Shown: positions 9,497-20,345 of the stretch, in pieces | Layout: each line of letters starts with the position of its first letter | Numbering within the stretch: the first letter of the stretch is position 1 | NCBI GenBank assembly: GCA_022575985.1 | Contig: JAKSXM010000263.1 | Coordinates: 6,676,001-6,740,000 of the forward strand | Direction of reading: 5' to 3' | Source of the DNA: Anagrus nilaparvatae | Lineage: Eukaryota; Arthropoda; Insecta; Hymenoptera; Mymaridae | DNA length: 64,000 nucleotides | Translations under genes and position numbers: made by a program | Notes under the pieces: generated by a model | What the model was told of the DNA's origin: nothing | Databases searched by the model: none | What the model saw: the letters and a program-made list of their open reading frames with translations, nothing else

Positions 9497-10700
9497 TTTT
9501 TTTTTTTTTTTTTAAGGGAAATATGTGAATCTTGCATCAGCCATGGAGTGTTTGCGGGCCTTAAAGACCCGCAAATTTCCATGACCGCCCAGTTGTACAA
9601 AGTGTACAACTGGGAGACTACCGGCGACCACAGTCGCCGGCTACGCCCCGGATTCTTACTGGATAAACACACTTTAAAGCCCCCGCGCTTGTTTGTCCCA
9701 AACCGGAACTCCCTTTTCAGGTATAACTTCAGTTTAGGACGCGCAGCCTAGGCAGCTGGCCGCTGCCTTCCCCCCTGCCTAGGGGCAGGAGAGCTCTCTA
9801 CGATAGAAAGCCCTCCTCCTTCTTCTCCAACAAGGTGGTCCTTACGTACTCTGCTACTTTGTTCCAGTTTTCGGAACTCCGTAGCATTTCCGAGACCACC
9901 GTCTCCGGCCTCCAAATCGGGAAGGGCGGGCGCCTCTCCGCGTAGCGCACACATTCGAAGAATGTGTGCTCTACTGTATCATCCACGCCCGGACAGTGGA
10001 AGCACTCCTTTGTTGCCACCTTATGCCAATGCTTCAACATGACACGGAAATACCCGTGTCCAGTTAAGAACTGGGTAAGGTAGAAATCCACCTCCCCATG
10101 CTGTCGTCCCATCCATGCCTGCAGGTCTGAGATCAGTCTGCGCGTCCATAGGGCATTTTTCTCTTGGTTCTTTTTCTATCGTTTCTTCCATGCTTTCATA
10201 GAGTTGAAGCGGGCGCGAGTGGAAGCCACTTCGCGCTCATTTACGCTCTCGTAGATGAATTTCCGCTCCAACGCTAGCAGGTCAATGGGTATCACCGAAG
10301 CAACAACCTGGATCGCCTCTAGAGATACCATGTGGTATCCGCAGGCGATCCTCACTGCCGCTTGCCTCTGTACCGACGATATTTATCGTCTGTACTTGGC
10401 AGTTTCTGTGGTCTTCGCCCAGACTTCTGATACGTAGAGCAGGACAGAGTTGACGACTGACATCAGGAGCCTTCGCTTTCCTACTTTGGGTCCCCCAATG
10501 TTGGCCATGAGCCTTGACAGGGAGGATGCGGCCGACGCTGCCATTTCACACGACCTCTGAAATTGCTCCCAGAAGGTCAGCTTGTTATCAAGCTGAACTC
10601 CCAGGTATTTCACCGATGTTCTGGTTCGGATCGTGTGAGGGTTTCCGCCGTCGTCGATAATTACATCGAAGTCGGTGGGAACCCTTCGACGAGTCAGCAG
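9497..10700 (-). mobile_element. 5'-truncated R1-type LINE
   Basis: The minus-strand element has a poly(A) tail (T-run 9495-9513) at its 3' end. It is flanked by a 10-bp direct duplication TTAATGTATT at 9487-9496 and 10701-10710, which defines target-primed insertion. It is much richer in GC than its surroundings, suggesting a fairly recent arrival. Only the 3' part of the coding region is present. It sits in the intron between the candidate exons at 9160 and 10753. Confidence 0.8.
9798..10613 (-). pseudogene. R1-clade LINE ORF2, C-terminal part
   Basis: Two pieces in different frames are recognisable. At 10613-10383 the segment MKYLGVQLDNKLTFWEQF is the conserved YLG..LD block after the RT catalytic site, followed by LLYVSEVWAK. 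At 10112-9798 the sequence FLTQFLTGHGYF precedes CFHCPGVDDTVEHTFFEC, the CCHC-type zinc motif typical of R1-clade C-termini. The catalytic Asp pair is outside the preserved part. At least one frame change between the pieces shows the copy is non-functional. Confidence 0.8.
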
Positions 10701-10752
10701 TTAATGTATTAATAATAAAGTTAATGTATTACTTATAATGTTTTTTATTTAG

Positions 10753-10893
10753 GGTAAAATTGTATTTAGGGGTTCAACCGCAGAAAGTATAAAAATAGAA
10801 ACTGAAGCTCAAATATTAATAAAACAAGGTGTAATTAAAATTTATAATGGTGATCAATATTTATCAATGATAGGTTGCGGTTCAGGTTATTAG
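10753..10893 (+). CDS. Candidate terminal exon of an unrecognised gene
   Basis: After a 'ttttttatttag' acceptor the frame reads GKIVFRGSTAESIKIETEAQ and on to a TAG at 10891-10893. It joins the 9160-9282 exon in phase 0. The intron between them is about 1.47 kb, of which about 1.2 kb is the R1-type LINE. The protein is not recognised. Possible alternative donors lie within the last ~30 bases. Confidence 0.4.
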   Translation, partial: GKIVFRGSTAESIKIETEAQILIKQGVIKIYNGDQYLSMIGCGSGY

Positions 10894-11116
10894 TTCAGGT
10901 TATTTTTTCAGACAGTTGACGGTTCAGCTAATTATAAAATAAATTTAAAAAATTATTAAAATTTTTAATGTTTTTTTTTATAAATTATAAAAATTTATTC
11001 AAAATTTAAAGTAAAAAACAATAAAATAAAAGATTTTTTTAATTAAATAATATAAATAATTTTTTCTATTTTACATTTTATTTTTTAATGCGTTGCGCGA
11101 CACATAAATACCTACT

Positions 11117-11149
11117 CCTCACGCGCGAAGCGCGTGAGGATAGTCCTAG
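11117..11149 (+). mobile_element. Helitron-like 3' terminus
   Basis: A perfect hairpin, CCTCACGCGC-gaa-GCGCGTGAGG (11117-11139), is followed after six bases by CTAG at 11146-11149 and then T. This is the hairpin-plus-CTRR arrangement of Helitron 3' ends, with the correct T flank. I could not identify the matching 5' TC end, so the length is unknown. Confidence 0.5.
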
Positions 11150-11559
11150 TATATATATATGGGCACGTCCAGGGAAGAACGACCAGCCGAAAAATAAAAA
11201 ATGAAAAAAAAATTTTTTTGTGTCACTTTTTACCTGAGATTTGTGAAACCGCTCCTATTTTAGACTTCCTGATGCATTATTTTGATATACGGCTGCTCCA
11301 AAGTTGGATTTTTTCATTTTTTTGATTTCAGCTGCCCAGTTCAACCTAAAGTAACTCTGAACCATTTAACTTTTTATATATACATATGATTGGGAAAAAG
11401 TTTTATTTTTACCTGAACTACTAAAAAAAAAAAAAAAATTTCTATTTTGACTTATTCCACTTTTTTTTCTCCTCGACGGTAGCTTTCAAACATCCAGAAA
11501 ATTTGTTTCGCTATGATTTTTTACAACTTTTTTCTTCTAAAAATTCACTTCAAAGGGTC

Positions 11560-11990
11560 TAATTTACATCCTGAAAGTCCTGAGATGTGATAGGCAATGA
11601 TCGGTCCACAATCTTAAAACTTGGTTCTTTCGTTTCCCTAAAAATCCATAAAAATGTTAAATATTAAAGCGTAAAATCATTAAAATTACTAAATTTAACC
11701 TTACCAAATGATTTCTTCTGTTAAATCTTCACTATCAGGACCACATAAACTTGTTGTAACATTTCAATAGGATCATCTAACATTTCTGATGCTAAAACAC
11801 CCAAGATCAGCCTCGCGTCAGCATCCAAAAATAGAAAAAAACTGAAAAAAAAAATGATTCTGGTTAAAAATAACTACAAAAATAATTATAAACTATTAAA
11901 AAAGACTTAAAAATATTTAAATTAACTTACCAGATACGTTTATAAGCAAATTAGAACTTTAGAACTCCATGCTGACAAAATCTGGAACCT
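11560..11990 (-). pseudogene. Left-arm copy of captured gene fragment
   Basis: This is the mirror image of 12541-12970 across the palindrome axis, with the same splice-like boundaries on the minus strand (last block about 11560-11638, previous block about 11706-11842). Small differences, such as one base in the 'tacgtttataagc' block, show that the two arms have begun to diverge. Confidence 0.5.
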
Positions 11991-12540
11991 GGAAAAAAAG
12001 TTAAACAAAGAGATTAATTCTTAAATTTTTAAAAAAAGTTTCATAAAAAAATTTTATACTTATCTGATCTCTATTTTCCTGGTGCAACTTCATCTTCTTG
12101 ATATAAATTAGTACCTGTAAAAAATAATTAACAATAATCAACAACAATATGTGTACATATTATACCAGTTTTTTATAAAATTGAAATTATAGCAGAAGAC
12201 AAAATATTGCAATCTCCTCATGCAGGAATGCATAAAAAAAAATATGAAACCAACAAATGATAAAGTAGTTTCTTTTTGGTTTCTTTTAATTCCCATGATC
12301 GAGTAGGAGACTTTGGTTGCAATATTTTGTCTTCTGCTATAATTTCAATTTTATAAAAAACTGGTATAATATGTACACATATTGTTGTTGATTATTGTTA
12401 ATTATTTTTTACAGGTACTAATTTATATCAAGAAGATGAAGTTGCACCAGGAAAATAGAGATCAGATAAGTATAAAATTTTTTTATGAAACTTTTTTTAA
12501 AAATTTAAGAATTAATCTCTTTGTTTAACTTTTTTTCCAG

Positions 12541-12970
12541 GTTCCAGATTTTGTCAGCATGGAGTTCTAAAGTTCTAATTTGCTTATAAACATATCTGGT
12601 AAGTTAATTTAAATATTTTTCAGTCTTTTTTAATAGTTTATAATTATTTTTGTAGTTATTTTTAACCAGAATCATTTTTTTTTTCAGTTTTTTTCTATTT
12701 TTGGATGCTGACGCGAGGCTGATCTTGGGTGTTTTAGCATCAGAAATGTTAGATGATCCTATTGAAATGTTACAACAAGTTTATGTGGTCCTGATAGTGA
12801 AGATTTAACAGAAGAAATCATTTGGTAAGGTTAAATTTAGTAATTTTAATGATTTTACGCTTTAATATTTAACATTTTTATGGATTTTTAGGGAAACGAA
12901 AGAACCAAGTTTTAAGATTGTGGACCGATCATTGCCTATCACATCTCAGGACTTTCAGGATGTAAATTAG
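12541..12970 (+). pseudogene. Right-arm captured gene fragment with introns
   Basis: Three exon-like blocks are bounded by canonical signals: 12541-12598 (ttttttccag / gtaagt), 12688-12824 (tttttcag / gtaagg) and 12892-12970 (atttttag / TAG stop). The second block reads LGVLASEMLDDPIEMLQQVY, then after a one-base shift GPDSEDLTEEII. The split codon TG|G across the 67-bp intron restores the frame into ETKEPSFKIVDRSLPITSQD and a stop. A weaker first block (12412-12461) has lost its donor. In-phase splicing argues for a real gene origin. I do not recognise the protein. Confidence 0.5.
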
Positions 12971-13382
12971 ACCCTTTGAAGTGAATTTTTAGAAGAAAAA
13001 AGTTGTAAAAAATCATAGCGAAACAAATTTTCTGGATGTTTGAAAGCTACCGTCGAGGAGAAAAAAAAGTGGAATAAGTCAAAATGGAAATTTTTTTTTT
13101 TTTTTTAGTAGTTCAGGTAAAAATAAAACTTTTTCCCAATCATATGTATATATAAAAAGTTAAATGGTTCAGAGTTACTTTAGGTTGAACTGGGCAGCTG
13201 AAATCAAAAAAATGAAAAAATCCAACTTTGGAGCAGCCGTATATCAAAATAATGCATCAGGAAGTCTAAAATAGGAGCGGTTTCACAAATCTCAGGTAAA
13301 AAGTGACACAAAAACAATTTTTTTTTCATTTTTTATTTTTCGGCTGGTCGTTCTTCCCTGGACGTGCCCATATATATTTATT

Positions 13383-14290
13383 AAACTAATATTACAGAAT
13401 GTTTAAAAAATATTTTTAATCACAATAAATAAATAAATAAGATAATTGCAAAAATACAACAGTTATTATAATAATGTAAACAACGTGGTTTAAAAATAAT
13501 AATAATTTAAATATATTTTTTTTTCTTTTTTTTTATTAATCAGTATATTTCAACGGTTTGAGAACTTAGTCCATGTAACCAATGGTATATACCCTTATTA
13601 TTTTTTTATTACAACTTTTACGACTTCATAACTGTATTGTGTTATGTCAGTGTTAATGTTTGTGTAATGTTTGAACGTTAGTTTTATGTGTGTAGGCGTT
13701 GTAGCCTATGGTCCAGGAGGTACGCGACTTCTCCTAAACTCCACGCCGGCTTATAGTGCCCTGGAAGCACTTCGGACTGCGTTATCTACATAATATCGGG
13801 TTTTACGCCTTAATTTAACATTATGCGGATGTCTCAATCCTGGAACCCATGGTAGAACAACATTAAGAATTTTTTGTAAAGAAAAAAACTTAATGCTGAT
13901 ATAGCCGGGAATTCAAACATATGTAATAAAGGTACTTGTAGCGACATCTATTGGTATTTGATTAAAGAAATATACAATGATCTTTAATCAACAAAGAAAT
14001 ATGAAATGATGACTAGGTATGATGAATTAATCATGAATATCAAGATTTTATGTTTTTTACGACTTTTGGTTTTACACACCTAATTTTTATGTCTATAATT
14101 ATTATATAATAAGTAAGATCAATATCAGTTATAAATTTAAAGTTAAATTTTATGTATATTCAAATTTTTATTAATTTAATGTAGATTTTGATAAGGGTCT
14201 CAATCAGAGACCGAAACGTCAATAAAAAACAAATAATACCACAATTTACTCGATAAAAGGTCAAAAATTTATTTCTATTTAATTTCTACA
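13383..14290. repeat. Penelope-like non-coding repeat, copy 2
   Basis: This matches the first 376 bases of the window in blocks, and continues to 'ctcaatcagagaccgaaacg' near 14198, a sequence type found at the 3' side of Penelope-like elements. An extra segment of about 290 bp (13605-13905) interrupts the match. No coding part is seen here. Confidence 0.5.
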
Positions 14291-14439
14291 CTCAAGTATC
14301 AACTATAACAAATTTTTTTTTTTTTTATTTTCTACTATTTAGTCTTATTGACACAAAGTAGTAAAAATTATTTTAGTGAAGTAAATAATTAAGTAGTAGT
14401 AGTAAAAAAAGTAAAAAGTTAAGTAGTAGTAAAGTAAAT

Positions 14440-14624
14440 AAGGATTCTCTCGAACGGCCTTACTGTGGATCAAATCCTATCCTCAAGATAGGCTGATTCA
14501 GGTTGTTTCCAAGTCATCTCGTTCTAATGTACTCGGCACTAATCTCGTTGTCCCCCAAGGGTCAGTGCTTGGCCCTTTGCTCTTCTGCCTCTACATCAAT
14601 GATTTAAAAACACATCTCCCTATA
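14440..14624 (+). pseudogene. LINE reverse transcriptase, part before the insertion
   Basis: The translated stretch includes LLWIKSYPQDRLIQV and then VPQGSVLGPLLFCLYINDLK, the conserved RT motifs before the catalytic site. It stops at the palindrome, directly after the THLP block. The preceding sequence is AT-rich and unrelated. Confidence 0.75.
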
Positions 14625-15729
14625 CTCCAGTCAAATCGCGGGGGGGGGGGGGTGTATTTTCACTGGCCAACATGAGATTCGCTCTTCTATATATTTTTTG
14701 GGTCGCTGATCACGAAAATTGGGGTTATTTCCGGGAGATATTTTCGGAACACCCTTAAATTTGCAAAAACTACCCCCAAAAAGGGTTTTTTTTGATATAT
14801 TAGCAAACTGGGTTTCTAGATTTAGCCAAGAATTGGTATTAGGGGGTTTTTTGGGTCGCTGAACAAGAATCTGAGGTAGTTTTTTGTGAATAATTAATAT
14901 TTCACCCTTAAATTAGCAAAAATTACCCTTAAAAGGGGGCGTTTTGGCTATTTTCGCACTTTAAGCGACCAGATTAAGTCCATATGGGTTTTTTGGGTCG
15001 CTAATCAAGAATTTGGGGGAATTTTTTATAAATAATTATTATTTTACCCTTAAATTAGCAGAAACAACCCCTAAAAGGGGTGTTTTTGCTATTTCCGCAC
15101 TACGAGCGACCAAATAAAGTCCTAACGGATTTTTTGAGTCGCTGATCGAGAATTTGGGGGAATTTAAGGGTGAAATATTAATTATTTATAAAAAATTCCC
15201 CCAAATTCTTGATCAGCGACTCAAAAAACCCTTTAGGACTTTATTTGGTCGCTCGAAGTGCGGAAATAGCAAAAACGCCCCTTTTTGGGGTTGTTTTTGC
15301 TAATTTAAGGGTAAAATATTAATTATTTTTAAAAAACAACCTAAAATTCTTGATTACCGACCCAAAAAAACCATATGGGCTTAATCTGGTCGCTCAAAGT
15401 GCGAAAATACCAAAAACACCCCCTTTTAAGGGTAATTTTTGCTAATCTATGGGTGAAATATTAATTATTCACAAAAAACTACCTAAGATTCTTGTTCAGC
15501 GACCCAAAAAACCCTCTAAGACCAATTCTTGGCTAAATCTAGAAACCCAGTTTGCTAATATATCAAAAAAACCCCATTTTGGGGGTAGTTTTTGCAAATT
15601 TAAGGGTGTTCCGAAAATATCTCCCGGAAATAACCCCGATTCTCGTGATCAGCGACCCAAAAAACATATAGTAGAGCAAATCTCATGTTGGCCAGTGAAA
15701 ATACACCCTAAACCGCGATTTGACTGGAG
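14625..15729. mobile_element. 1.1-kb palindrome inserted at TA in a LINE
   Basis: Termini are CTCCAGTCAAATCGCGG and its reverse complement. Directly outside are TA at 14623-14624 and TA at 15730-15731. Removing the element and one TA restores an uninterrupted LINE frame across the RT, which confirms both borders. The arms contain repeated 'gggtcgctgatcangaat' blocks, each opposed to its complement. TA duplication points to the Tc1/mariner/IS630 group or a similar transposase. No transposase is encoded. Related ends occur at 5241-5256 and 19131-19146. Confidence 0.85.
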
Positions 15730-16603
15730 TACTATGGGAGTTTTTCACTTGCTCTATGCTGATGACCTTCAGGTTTATATACAAGTTCCTCCTGAAGATG
15801 TAAATGCAGCAATAACAACTCTTAAACTAGTCGCTGATAAAGTTTCAATCTGGGCTGATAGCGTTTCACTACGCCTAAATCACAAAAAGACTATGGCTAT
15901 TTATTTTAGTACACCCACCTTTATTGAACGCCTTAATGCGTTGAATCTTGAAATTGAAGTAGGTGAAGACACAAAAATTCCATTCACTGATAAAGTCAAA
16001 AGTCTAGGTGTGATTCTGGATAGTAAATTGGCATGGAATTTTCAAATAAAATCCATTGAAAACAAAGTAAATAGGATTTTATACTCACTCCGGTTCATAA
16101 GACATTGCACCACTGAGGACTTACGCACGAAACTTGTACAGGCACTCATTACTCCACATCTAGATTACTGTAATACAGTCTATCTAGACGCGAGTATGAC
16201 ACTGAAATTTAGACTACAACGTTTAAGCAAATCTGGGCTAAGGTACATATTTGGTGTTAAAAGGGATGAGCATATCACCCCGTACCGAAAAAAACTCAAC
16301 TGGCTTTGTGTTGAATCGCGCAGACTTTATTTTACTGGCATAATTATTTATAAAATTTTACGTTTACAATTGCCACCTTATTTAACAAATTTCTTTACCA
16401 AATATCTGCCTAATGACACTGCCAGGAGTGTTTCACGTAATAGAGAGTTACGTCCCCCCAAAATTAGGGATTGTGGGGCTTCATTCTTTCAATTGCAAGG
16501 GGCACTCTTCTGGAACTCTATACCTTCTAACATCAGACACTTATCCTGCTTGAATTCTTTTAAGGCTGTCCTGCATAAACACCTGTTCATGTTAGACCCA
16601 TAA
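15730..16603 (+). pseudogene. LINE reverse transcriptase, part after the insertion
   Basis: The true LINE frame resumes at about 15733 with GVFHLLYADDLQVYIQVPPE, giving the YADD catalytic motif, then SLRLNHKKT and VKSLGVILDSKLAW. It continues to a C-terminus with PHLDYCNTVYLDAS, the same order as the copy ending at 32019. The open frame extends upstream into the palindrome, but those residues are not LINE-derived. About 290 codons are intact after the insertion. Confidence 0.85.
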
Positions 16604-16879
16604 CAAATCATCATATGCATTTTATCAACAATTTTCTCTTTAACCATGTGTTACATGCAAATGCTAGTACTAAAGAATTACCTACAAATATTTTTTTCAT
16701 ACTTATACCTTATTTATACCTTACTTTGTAGTTAAAGAATAATTTATAAATATTTTTATATATTTTGTTACTTATTTGATATATTTACCTTATATTATTT
16801 TTTATATATGTAAAAGACTGCTATCTATGTATATTTACAATTTTGTTTTCAACAAATAAAGATTATTTATATTTCTATT

Positions 16880-17431
16880 TCTATAAAAAAAGGTTTTTGA
16901 AATTATAATAAGGGTTAGCAAAGAAAATGCATAGTTTGGTGTAAAACTAATTTGTTATCTTGAATAAATAAAATTATTCTATCTCACTTTTTTTCCTTTT
17001 TTTATGTATTTCAAAAACAATTACGTTTCATTTGAAATAGTATACCTGGCTTGGTCAAAATGCAAATGCTGTATAACATAGAATATAGCTGCATAATTTA
17101 ACAAAATAAAAAATTTTTTTACTTTTAAAAAGCAAAAGAGTCAACCAAATTTTGGAATTATATTCTTTTATATTCATTTATTATACTTAATTGTTTATTA
17201 ATCCAAAATTTTACACTTTTAAATAGTAAGCAAGAAAAAATTTAATTAAAAAAAAATTTTTTGTCTCTTTTTATTACCCGGGGGGAAAAATCCCGAATTA
17301 AATTTAATTAAATCTTATTAAATGCATTTAATAAAATTTAATAAAATTTTATAAAATAATTCGTCGAATTAGGTTCAATTAAATTTTATTAAATTTTATC
17401 AGATTTTATTAAATTTTCTTAAATTCTATTA
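16880..17431. other. AT-rich non-coding with ATTAAATTTTA-type repeats
   Basis: No gene is seen. From about 17295 the sequence becomes a run of 'attaaattttatt' variants, which resumes after the palindrome at 18831-18865. This suggests the palindrome inserted into an existing simple repeat. Confidence 0.5.
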
Positions 17432-18830
17432 GGGTAGATTTAAATGAAGTGAGTGCGACATACATGGTCGGGTCTTCAAAACTGCCCCAAAGTGTTTTTT
17501 TCTGAAAGTACTACCAAAAATAAGTAACCAGCCCAATTTTTAGCCTCCCAGAGCGAAATCTCGATTTTTGGCAGCCATTTTAGTGTTTTTGACTGTTGTA
17601 AAAAAAGTAAGAAAAATAAGTCATAATTTTTTTTATTATTGCTGTAAAAAACTCACATTATCATGAAAAATTTTTTCTTTTTAGGTCCGGATAGGAAATT
17701 TCCCTGGCTATCTGATTCCGGTGTCAAAAATTTTTTTTGAGTTGCGCATGCGCGAAAAATCCCTAAGATAGGCTGTTTTTTTTTAAAAGTCGATTTCTCA
17801 AATGCCTATTAGTGAAAAATCTTGTAACCAGGCTTAAAATTTTCGTTAAACCTTATATTTTTTGTCAAAAAAAACATTTCGATGGGACACTGCTTTTTGG
17901 GAGCTCTAGAAAAAAAAATAGCAGCTTTCAAAACCTCATTTTTTACAAATTTCAAATTTCCCGCCAAGTCACGTGACCAATCAAAAATCTGACCAAAAAT
18001 TTGGATTCCGCGGGAAATTTTACATAAGGATATATCTTTTCATGTTTTTAAGAGCGTTTATGTTAAAGCAGCGAAATTTTAAATTGAAAGATTAAAATAT
18101 CTCATTTATTAAGGAATTTTTTTATTTTTTAAATTATTCCAAATTATTCAAAATTATTCAGAAAATTCTTTATTATTTCACTGTTTTTCGCCGCTTTAAC
18201 ATAAACGCCCTTAAAAACATGAAAAGACATATCCTTATGTAAAATTTCCCGCGGAATCCAAATTTTTGGTCAGATTTTTGATTGGTCACGTGACTTGGCG
18301 GGAAATTTGAAATTTGTAAAAAATGAGGTTTTGAAAGCTGCTATTTTTTTATCTAGAGCTCCCAAAAAGCAGTGTCCCATCGAAATGTTTTTTTTGACAA
18401 AAAATATAAGGTTTAACGAAAATTTTAAGCCTGGTTACAAGATTTTTCACTAATAGGCATTTGAGAAATCGACTTTTGAAAAAAAACAGCCTATCTTAGC
18501 GATTCTTCGCGCATGCGCAACTCAAAAAAAATTTTTGACACCGGAATCAGATAGCCAGGGAAATTTCCTATCCGGACCTAAAAAGAAAAAATTTTTCATG
18601 ATAATGTGAGTTTTTTACAGCAATAATAAAAAAAATTATGACTCATTTTTCTTACTTTTTTTACAACAGTCAAAAACACTAAAATGGCTGCCAAAAATCG
18701 AGATTTAGATCTGGGAGGCTAAAAATTGGGCTGGTTACTTATTTTTGGTAGTACTTTCAGAAAAAAACACTTTGGGGCAGTTTTGAAGACCCGACCATGT
18801 AAGTCGCACTCACTTCATTTAAATCTACCC
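17432..18830. mobile_element. 1.4-kb palindromic foldback element
   Basis: The left end is GGGTAGATTTAAATGAAGTG and the right end is its reverse complement. The arms are about 660 bp each and near-identical, with an AT-rich axis near 18131. ATTA flanks both sides, but the surrounding repeat makes the duplication uncertain. Blocks such as 'cgcgcatgcgcaactc'-type sequence occur in both arms. No coding sequence or splice-like block is evident. Confidence 0.8.
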
Positions 18831-19130
18831 ATTAAATTTTATTAAATTTATTAAATTAATAATAAAAATTAAAAAAAAAAAAATATTATTTCTGGGATTC
18901 GAACTCAGAACGTTTCATATACTAGATTCGATATTTAGACCACACGACCACGGTATCTGTTGAAATATTATATACTAATAATATATTTAAGCTAGCCTTT
19001 TTTTGTATTTTTACAATCCAGATAATTCAAAATTAAGAGAACAGCTATAAAAAACTTATTTAATTTAAAAAAACATAATTATTGATGATAATAATATTTT
19101 ATAATTAAAACTGATTATATATTGTATAGT

Positions 19131-20345
19131 AGTCCAGTCAAATTGCGAAAATGGTTGAAAATGTATAGCCAGGGTAAGTTTAAGTATAAAATATGTTTTT
19201 TGGATCACTGAATACAAATCAGGGGTCGAAATTGCATAGAAAATGGGGCTAAACCCTTAAAACAGCAAATACTTCCCCTTTGTAGATGCTTCTTTGCATT
19301 ATTTTAGAGGTTAAGCTAAAATTGTATAACAAATTCTAGAATAATTTAATATTAATTAAGAATATATAGGGAATTTCTTATTATATACCAAAATTGAGAT
19401 ACAAGGGCTAAATATACAGGGTGAAAACTACCCCTAAATTTTAATACAATGAAAAAAATGTTATAAAATTTTCTTTTTCAAACTTGTCGTCTTACAACCA
19501 AAAAACTGACTACATTTTTAGTATAATAAATTACCCCAACCCCCCCACAAGTGGAGAAAATTACCTCTAAATTAAAAAAAATAAAAAAAAGGTTATAAAA
19601 TATTCTTTTTTAAAACTTTTCGTCTAATAAACGAAAAACTAACTACATTTTTAGTAGAGAAATTTAGCCTTCCCCCCACTCCAGTATTGAAAGCCACAAA
19701 ATATTTTTAAAAAATGAAAAATTGATATAAATTTCAATTTTCTATTAATGAATGATAATATTTGCTTGAAATTTAAATACAGTGATTTCTATTTTTATGA
19801 ATCAGTTTTGTAATTAAAAAAATTTTTTTTTAATTTTCAATAATAAATTTTTTTTAATTAAAAAAATTCGGTATAATATAACTATTATTAATTTTTATAT
19901 TTGGAGATTGTTTTCACCCCCTGGCGGACGGAATAATGTTTTATACTAAAAATATTAATTTTTCTATTTGTAAGACGAAAAGATTCCAAACAAAAATTTT
20001 ATTACCTTTTTTTAATTTTTTTTTAAATAAGGGGTAGTTTTCACCTTCCGGGTCGGGCAAAATTTTTTGTACTACCAATTTTGTTACTTTTTCGTTTCTC
20101 TTTAAGAAAAAAAGTGTAGAAAACAAAATTTAACAATTTTTTGTATAATTTCTTTTACATTTAGGGGTAGTTTTTACCCCCTGGCGAAAGGGATGATGTT
20201 TTGTAGTACAAATGTTAGATTTTGTTTGTAAGACGAAAAGAGCAAAAAAGAAAATTTTATAAAGTTTCATTTTATAAAGGTTCATTTTTTTTTTAATTAT
20301 GGGGTAGTTCCCTCCCTGTGGGGTGAACAAATCAAAATTATGCTA
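19131..20345. mobile_element. Decayed inverted-repeat element related to the TA-flanked palindrome
   Basis: It begins 'agtccagtcaaattgcg', close to the terminus of the element at 14625, and a 'ggatcactgaatacaaatca' block echoes the 'gggtcgctgatca' blocks there. Left-arm units 'aaaactacccctaaa' (about 19425) are opposed by 'ggggtagttttca' and 'aggggtagtttttacc' units (20035, 20162, 20300). 'gtcttacaaccaaaaaactg' is opposed by 'tttgtaagacgaaaag' units. The open frames on the minus strand at 19.9-20.3 kb are by-products. The right terminus is not identified. Confidence 0.5.

Larger units (their letters stand above)
11161..13369. mobile_element. 2.2-kb near-perfect palindrome carrying duplicated gene fragment
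   Basis: The element starts GGGCACGTCCAGGGAAGAAC and ends with its reverse complement; the axis is near 12265. The arms of about 1.1 kb differ by only a few bases and small indels. It is flanked by ATATATAT on both sides (11153-11160 and 13370-13377), a possible 8-bp target duplication, though it lies in a low-complexity context. Each arm contains exon-like blocks with splice signals. No transposase is seen. If read through, the RNA would form a hairpin of about 1.1 kb. Confidence 0.85.
14440..16870 (+). mobile_element. 5'-truncated APE/RT-type LINE split by a palindrome
   Basis: The LINE starts within the RT thumb/palm region near 14440 and runs to a tail of 'aaataaagattatttatatt' with a 'tttctatttcta' repeat near 16880. 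Its coding frame resembles the element at 28.9-32.3 kb almost domain for domain, so they belong to one family. A 1.1-kb palindrome is inserted at 14625-15729. The tail with short tandem repeats parallels the (TTTACA)n tail of the other copy. Confidence 0.8.

Noticed and set aside
19941..20330. Two adjacent minus-strand frames with similar sequence (PQGGNYPIIKKK, DPEGENYPLFKKK)
   Set aside because: The similarity comes from repeated units of the inverted-repeat element; composition and context are not those of a gene.
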